The notes below the pieces were generated by a model that saw only the letters and a list, made by a program, of their open reading frames with translations, did not search any database and was not told the origin of the DNA. The translations under genes were made by a program, and so were the position numbers. From the NCBI GenBank assembly GCA_026874595.1, contig CM049320.1:16382988-16446987 (forward strand): 64,000 nucleotides of DNA, written 5' to 3'. Of the stretch, positions 57,724 through 64,000 are shown piece after piece. This stretch comes from Sipunculus nudus (taxonomy: Eukaryota; Annelida; Sipuncula; Golfingiida; Sipunculidae). The stretch's first letter is position 1; every line of letters begins with the position of its first letter.

Positions 57724-60700
57724 GTTAGTAACCCGTATTTGTTTTAAAATTCCAATCAGCGCCTGTGGACTGCTGTCATGGTAACGCGTCTGTGTCTCCA
57801 TGGCCAGTTCTCTTAAATCTAGCTATTCGCCTACATTTTTCGTAGAATCCACGTTATTTCTGGCTTACTCTGATCTCTAATGATCTCCAGGTAATAGAAA
57901 CGTATCTTATAATGCCTCCATAACGGAAGTTACGCGCTTACTTATCTACAAGCTGTTCGTAAACACACCGATCTTAACATAATTAAAATCCACGTAACCT
58001 TAGGTTGGTTGCATATATGCGGAAAGTTAAAGGTCGATAGTAGCAAAACGCCATTTACAAAACACTGTTTTTTTCTGACTTACCGCCAGATGTCCTTGTT
58101 GAATGTGTTTGGATTATTTTTGCGAGACTTCCCACATGTTATAAACAGGTGGGTATAAACAAAACGAGCAGCCTGTGTGTTGATTTCTGGCCGGTGTTTA
58201 TAAAAGGTTGATAGGATTTTCTTCAGTAAATAGACGCAAGGTATCGGAATAAGCCTCTTTAACAAACTAGGAATCATACAACAGTTTCAGGTAACATGCA
58301 CGGCCATGCACAGATAACTGTCTGTATTCTACATGCAATCCTTACGCAATGATCTTTTTATATTTATTTTAACTAGTTCCATATGTCCACTGCTCACAAA
58401 TGCTACTTTGCTTGGACATTTCCGCCACCGGTCTACGTGCGAGGTCTGAAAAAGAGGACTACATTGGTTGTTGTACGAGCAATTAGTTGCTTTCTAACAG
58501 TAGAGCTCTTCAAATCCGCTTAGAACCATACATGCAGTATTTTCAAAAAGGCATTTGTTTCCTGGAGTTTTCTCTATTAATCTACCCTCCAGACTGATTC
58601 AATCATCTTAGTATTTAGCATTGAAATCAATGGGGTCCTGCTACGTTGCACAAGCAAGTTTTGTCATCAATGGCTTGTGAGATTGAATGAAAAGAAATGT
58701 TGTGAAAACTTGCAATACCCGTGCTCTTTTCCAGTGGCCTGAAGTCCTTATACGGCAGAGGCAGCCTTTGCAAACATCGAAACCGTTTTTTTGGGTTGAA
58801 CGAATGTCAAGTTACCACTGCGCAAATGATGCACGTTATACCAGTCACAATTAAATGTAAATTCTAAAATGTATTGACGAGGTTTTATTCACTCTGCAGA
58901 CCATCCGGTTTGTTTCCGAAAAGTATACAATATGCTTACTGTAATCAAGCGCCATTTAATTAATGGTACTGCATGGTCTGTTGTTGTCATTTGTTTTGTT
59001 TTATTGCAAGTTTTCAGACATTCCAGACAATGTCTAACGAAGGCCTTTCACCGGTATTGTGTGATCAAGCCATGGCTCGATGGCCTGTGGCATACTTTCT
59101 GCTAGGCTTGCATATTCCCATTGTAGCACAATCTGGCGGAGGTAAATTTTTGGTCACGAACTGCGTTTTCTATTTTCATTAATACAATATAGTTAAACGT
59201 AAAACCTTCCTAACCTCAGCTATCGATTCAATACAACAGCGTTTATAGTAGTCATTAACCATTCACATTCAGTATGGTTCGTTAACTGTACCGCCCTCGT
59301 GGCCGTGTGTACAACAAATCGTGCACTTAACAACTCATGCGTACAACAGGTCCGCCCTTCTACACGTTTATTGTATCAATAACGTATTCACAGTTTCCTT
59401 AATGATTTTGACCCGCTATAATTATATATGTCTTGGACGGACATATCATCACTTATCTTAACTCTTCTTCATTCCTCTCCGTCTAATCAATAAAATAAAC
59501 TAAAAGTATTAGGCAAAAAAAATTATGAACTTTAAATCCCGCAACAAACAGTTTTATTTTTATTTTCATCTTTCAAGAAGAAAAAATAATACAACTTTGT
59601 TCTTACCTGTTGAGCTGTTACCTGTTTAGCGAGAAAATTCTGTTATTATCATGCTTTCCCCTGATCATATGACATTTTTATCAAAGCATACAAAAAAGTT
59701 ATAAAAATCGCCCGCCCTCACTGATTTATGAAAAAAGAGCCTGAGAACCACCCTTTTTTTTGGGGGGGGGGGGGGAGGGGGCTTACTGGCCCTCTTAGTG
59801 TTAAAGAAACTCTTTCTCTAAACGCAGAATTGCCACTTACCTATAACTTTCTTTTTACATAAGAAATTGTGGGATATAATACTGCTATATCATCAGGATA
59901 TGAAAATGCACCTGCAACACGTGGTCCCTCCCCCCCCACCCAATCCTCCTTCACAGAAGGCTTTCCATGCCTATAGTTGCTAGAGCTATTAATAAGGCAA
60001 TTGTGACGTCAGAAAGACGTCACAAAGGTCGGTCGCGTATTAGGTCGCGTTGACTGACGTCATCAGCAGGATTTGCTGTATCTTTGTTCTCTATTGATGA
60101 ATACATCACGGTCATTGTGACTGTCATATTTTGGATAATTTGTCTCAAACGAATTCAGTGCGAGGTAAAGCATTAATATTCACTCCGCAATCGGCGGAAT
60201 AGATCTTGCAGCCTTTGGCCTAGATTTTTTTACGCTGTCCCCTTTGCTTAAAACAATTCCTGGACATCATGTGGACAAGGGTTATAGTTCAGACTACATG
60301 TGTTCTGTTTGGCAGAGTCGCCGAAATTATATGCAAATCTTGCGCTTGCTAGGTGATTAGCCATTTACATTGCCAAGGAAACTTGACTGATTGCTACCAA
60401 CTGCATTGTTCATGATTATTCAATGATTGAATATGCTTAGCCAGTATATGTTGTTTCACGTTGCATGTATTATCATTCAACGAAATAAAACAAAAAAAAA
60501 GTGTATTTACCCTTGCGTAATTGTTTTATTGTATGAATTAAAATAATCGCCTTCTTCCAATAGGCTGGGACTCGTCACGTGTTCAGATCTCTAGCCTGGA
60601 TGGTGAGGGTAGTTGGACGCCATTTATAGACGTTGACCGTCCTTTGGGTCTTGGGGAGTTTGAAGACGTGTTTAGAGCCAGGACACATTATAAGGACGAT

Positions 60701-60822
60701 TGTCGTGGACTGTGGTGCCGAAACCCTGTGGCCATGGAAGTAGCCCTCTCCGATAAAGTGTTGAAGAAAAATCCAAAGGCAAAGATAAAGGATGCATGTA
60801 AGTACTTCAACAATTCAAACCA

Positions 60823-60891
<69 letters not shown>

Positions 60892-61107
60892 TGACATCTA
60901 CAAACATATATAAACAAATGTCATACAGAAAAAAAAATAACACACAGAAAGGAGACAAGCACAGTTTGACGAACAAAGAATAAAGAAATGACCAGTACGA
61001 CTTTGCGTTAATTTTGAAGCCATTCCAATGAATGTTATTATTCTTAACGATATTTATCATTGGTTTTGTAGTTTATTTATGTTGAGAAAAGGTTTTCCTG
61101 AAACTTG

Positions 61108-61190
<83 letters not shown>

Positions 61191-61234
61191 TACTCTCAGC
61201 AACAACAGACCCATATACTAACAAACAAACCCGC

Positions 61235-61317
<83 letters not shown>

Positions 61318-61360
61318 TACTCTCAGCAACAACAGACCCATATACTAACAAACAAACCAG

Positions 61361-61402
<42 letters not shown>

Positions 61403-63523
61403 AAAATACTTTCAGCAACAACATTCGCATATAATCACAAACATACCCACAGGAGCGAGAGAAAGAGAGAGAGAGAGAGAGAGACAGAGAGAGAGAGAGA
61501 TGGTGGATATATCAATAGATCAAGAATTTATTGTAAACTAAATAACCTATATCTATTAAAATCACAAGAACGCTTAAACAACATTAAACGGAATGTCAAA
61601 AATCCACAGACATATTTTGGACTGTCTGTCCATGTGTATAAATATCATGTTTATCAGGTTGGAAGCATACCGCCTTTTGTTCTGCTGGATAGCATCGGGC
61701 TGTGATTCACGGGCACACAGAAAACAAGGTCAAGCGTTTAATGTGTTAAATCTCGCCTCGAGCTGTTAGTGTCACACGCTCTAACTCACTTTAAAAATAA
61801 AGTCTTATCCGTGATATAGTTTCCGTCTTATGCCAAAGACCACAGCGGGATTTGAACCCGTATGACCCAATGTCTGGTTTATAAAAAATCCAACCCAATT
61901 ATCAGACTGTTGTTGCGCATGATAAAATAGGGTAATACCCTCCGCCGGGGGGGGGGGGGGGTTGCGTTCATTCCTGGTCCGTGTGTGTTTCTGTGTTTGT
62001 TCACAACATAACTCCCGCAATCATGAACGGAATCTCATGTAATTTCCCGGGTATTTCGGGACTTGCCAGTCTCAGATCCATGAATGTTTTGTTCTTACCT
62101 GGAAAAATCATATACAACATGTCTGTGATAAAATCGCATCTAAACTTGGTCTTCTTATAGACTTAGTCAGATATTAGATACCTCAAGTTTAAAAATTTTA
62201 TACTATATGATTTCATCAAAGGCGCTTGAATCCTTGTTTATAATAAAGTCTTTATATATCCAATGTTCATAGAGGTACTACGACGAAATCAGGTCAAACG
62301 ACCCAATAATAAAACGGTAACACCGTGTTATCACTTGTGATATGACAAGGTAGGCAAATCAGCCGAAACCTTTCGATGGCGGCCTTTCAGATGGATCATG
62401 TAAGGTCAAGCCACTACGCATCACTTACCTGCGAATGAAGGCCACTTCCGCCATCGTTTGAAATGGACGACGTCGAAAATCAGACATCACTACAAAAGTT
62501 ATCCAGGTAGCTTGTTTTATTGGAAATTGGACTGATTTGATTCTGTTACTTCCTAAGTATTTAACGATCATATGGATTACACATAAAAAGAAGATACAGC
62601 GAGTAAAAGCGGGTCGAGAACGTAACTTCCTTTATTATCGCATGGAAGGATTTGGCCGAGTTGCCTACCTTGTCTGTTAACGAACTGTGAATGTGATTCC
62701 TGTTAAAAGGTTTCCCACAACGCCTGTGTGACGAATGTATGGGCTTGTTTATCTATCTACAAGCTGTTAGTAAATACAGCAATGATGACAAATGGAAAAA
62801 TGTAGCCTAAGTTGGTTGGTTGCATATGTGTAGAAAGCGATTTTGCAAAGGTCTGGTTCATCCGATTTGCCGCAAGACGTCTTTGTTGAATGTGTTTGGA
62901 TTACTTCGACACTGTCCCCCCCCCACGTTATAAACAAGTAGATATAAAACAACGAACAGCCTGTGTGAGATGGTATCCGAGTTTTCTGGTCTATATTTAT
63001 AAATAAAAATGTTTAAGAGAATAACTTTAGTTAATAAACGTCAGTTATCGGAATAGCCCCCTTTAAATTAAAAGACCAGTGCCAAAAGTTTTGCATTAGG
63101 TATTTATTGTATTTAAGATTTTCAGGAATCTTTTTACTTATTTCTGGGGAGAAACATACCACATATATTACACAAAATATCACACGTATATACTTATGCT
63201 TCCTTTCATGGCCTACAACCAGATAAAAATCCTCTTTATGACCTTACTAACCTATCAGTCTGATTTTGGTATATTCATTTGTTACAGTTAGCTGCATCAA
63301 CCAACCAGACGGGAACATCGTATCCAGGGGCTTCCTCTGTCTGAACGTGTACCAACTCTCGCATAGGTTCCCGTCACGTGACCCGAGATGCGTGAACGAG
63401 TTATGTGCGTCGCTAGATATGGGAGTAAACTGTACTCGGTGTTTTAATAGCAAGGTTCGTTACTTTTGTCAAAGAAAAGACATTGACTGCCGCCATAACA
63501 CATACCCTGGTCTGGTGCCTTGA
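57471..63523 (+). CDS. Secreted WxxW-domain (Mucin2_WxxW / CILP-type) protein, three exons
   Basis: Exons 57471-57723, 60564-60797 and 63288-63523 join in phase (723 nt, 240 residues). Residues 1-19 are a signal peptide ([10 protein letters not shown], cut near QG-Q). Residues 20-84 are an acidic linker with four Ser-Gly pairs in DEGSG/QGSGD contexts. Residues about 86-240 form a cysteine-rich domain with [34 protein letters not shown] and CINQPDG...CLNVY...CVNELC, ending in VRYFCQ. This order (W-T-P-[WF]-D.D.P.G.G-[DE]-[YF]-E, then C.NP, then Q.DG..C.D..VR..C) is that of the WxxW domain of gel-forming mucins, otogelin and CILP; here the second W is Phe (F105). Such proteins are extracellular. 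The gene is complete, with stop TGA at 63521. A second possible first exon lies at 59072. Confidence 0.85.
57940..58268 (+). repeat. ~330-bp dispersed repeat family, copy 2
   Basis: Contains TTATCTACAAGCTGTTCGTA, TTGGTTGCATATATGCGGAA, TTGTTGAATGTGTTTGGATT, CCCACATGTTATAAACAGGT and GGTATCGGAATAAGCCTCTT. Lies in intron 1 of the WxxW gene. Confidence 0.65.
59072..59141 (+). CDS. WxxW-protein alternative exon 1b: second signal peptide (predicted)
   Basis: An ATG in the strong context AAGCCATGG starts [20 protein letters not shown] then SGG, a typical short signal peptide, followed at once by a GTAAAT donor in phase 1, the same phase as exon 1a. Joined to exon 2 it gives a 179-residue secreted WxxW protein without the acidic linker. 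Its own promoter was not identified. Confidence 0.5.
60003..60062. promoter_or_regulatory. Cluster of three CRE-like TGACGTCA sites
   Basis: GTGACGTCAG, AGACGTCACA and TGACGTCATC occur within 60 bp, 500 bp before exon 2 of the WxxW gene. TGACGTCA is the palindromic CREB/ATF site. Function is only a possibility. Confidence 0.3.
60564..60797 (+). CDS. WxxW-protein exon 2
   Basis: The acceptor is CTTCCAATAG and the donor GTAAGT at 60798. It encodes the first half of the WxxW domain, from [20 protein letters not shown] to KAKIKDA. The phases are 1 in and 1 out. Confidence 0.88.
60825..60888 (+). repeat. (GA)n microsatellite
   Basis: About 32 GA dinucleotides beginning 28 bases after the exon 2 donor of the WxxW gene. 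Confidence 0.95.
61110..61500 (+). repeat. Compound (GA)n array with repeated ~50-bp linker
   Basis: Long GA runs (61110-61187, 61238-61314, 61362-61397, 61459-61500) are separated by a repeated linker AAAATACTCTCAGCAACAAC...CATATACTAACAAACAAAC (61186, 61313 and a diverged copy at 61403). It is a higher-order repeat of about 128 bp. Confidence 0.9.
61827..61890 (-). other. tRNA-like remnant with B box
   Basis: On the minus strand CGGGTTCAAATCCCG forms a T-arm with B box GGTTCAAATCC. A convincing acceptor stem and anticodon arm were not found, so it is most likely a tRNA-derived repeat fragment. Confidence 0.3.
62430..62454 (-). CDS. Possible first coding exon of an unidentified minus-strand gene
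   Basis: On the minus strand ATGGCGGAAGTGGCC opens MAEVAFIR and meets a GTAAGTG donor after 25 nt. MAEV with an in-phase strong donor resembles many animal first coding exons, but no following exon was recognised in the 2 kb downstream on that strand, which lies inside intron 2 of the WxxW gene. Confidence 0.2.
62715..63065 (+). repeat. ~330-bp dispersed repeat family, copy 3
   Basis: Contains TTATCTATCTACAAGCTGTT, GTTGGTTGCATATGTGTAGA, TTGTTGAATGTGTTTGGATT, CCACGTTATAAACAAGTAGA and GTTATCGGAATAGCCCCCTT. Lies in intron 2 of the WxxW gene, same orientation as copy 2. Confidence 0.65.
63288..63523 (+). CDS. WxxW-protein exon 3 (terminal)
   Basis: The acceptor is TTTGTTACAG. It encodes [20 protein letters not shown] through [22 protein letters not shown] and TGA at 63521. 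It has eight cysteines and a possible N-glycosylation site NCT. Confidence 0.88.
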
Positions 63524-64000
63524 TATTTTTGTATTTAACATTTTGATTGTATCCTTAAACTCTTGGTTACAGAATGTGTTGATATAAACGTTATAATATG
63601 TCAGTTAATAAATTATTTTATTGGGCTTCGGAACATTTTATAGTCATCATTTATAGTATAGAATAAGAATACACAGAAAAAGTCGGATCACCTCGTATAT
63701 GTTATTGAACCCATGACCCTGCGATTACTCCATGACTCCTAACTTAATATAGAAATTATTAGAAGTTGCTATAGATCTCTTCCCCCCACATTAGCGACAT
63801 CTCTTGGCGACGACTGATACTCTGCATTCGGGTTCGTTTCATCGGCAAAGAAAGATGGCATTTGCGATATCTCATCTGGTCTTAGAGGCATATAATTGAT
63901 TGTGACAGGAAAAACCATAGAAAAATATGGTCTGCCACGAAAACTGTCTACAACGACGTCACTCGTATCGAGTTTTTTATGCTGAATCGAAAGGCCTCCT
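63524..64000. other. Downstream of the WxxW gene
   Basis: 3'UTR and flank. AATAAA-like TTAATAAATT occurs at about 63606, a plausible polyadenylation signal; nothing else seen to the window end. Confidence 0.45.

Noticed and set aside
60688-61541. RERERE/SLSLSL ORFs on both strands
   Set aside because: Translations of (GA)n microsatellites.

Overview
This is a eukaryotic, animal-type genomic window: split genes with GT-AG introns, low gene density, and many microsatellites, minisatellites and non-autonomous transposons. Long introns, the protein families present and the repeats (tails ending in GACCCATGGGTC, blocks of tccgtc) suggest a lophotrochozoan, most likely a mollusc. The taxon is an inference; no taxon-specific marker was read.

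Layout. (1) 1-3100 holds repeats, including a Harbinger-like MITE. (2) 3158-12937 (+) is a complete five-exon SSR3 gene (TRAP-gamma); its first intron holds two apparently nested rolling-circle-type (Helentron/HINE-like) elements. (3) 13.4-18.3 kb is repeats: a third such element, a tandem block and an inverted-repeat element. (4) 18968-35312 (-) is an eight-exon model of a small multi-pass membrane protein with a cytosolic-type LPSYDEA motif, similar in layout to LAPTM4-type proteins. Its introns 3 and 4 contain two long minisatellites whose units are copies of the 3' splice site and first exon bases of the exon that follows. (5) 35.3-45 kb has degenerate tandem repeats, an unexplained 78-aa ORF and microsatellites. 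(6) 44.5-45.8 kb (-) is a GPCR-like fragment whose frame is broken by a 52-bp tandem duplication, with a fourth Helentron-like element (45815-48520) beginning 5 bp from its ATG. (7) 48.5-56.3 kb has no gene I could recognise. (8) 57471-63523 (+) is a three-exon gene for a secreted WxxW-domain (Mucin2_WxxW/CILP-type) protein, with a second phase-compatible first exon at 59072 and a minisatellite just upstream.

The three main genes are unrelated in function: ER protein translocation, a probable endomembrane protein, and a secreted matrix or mucus protein. The most unusual feature is the pair of splice-acceptor-derived minisatellites in consecutive introns of the minus-strand membrane-protein gene.
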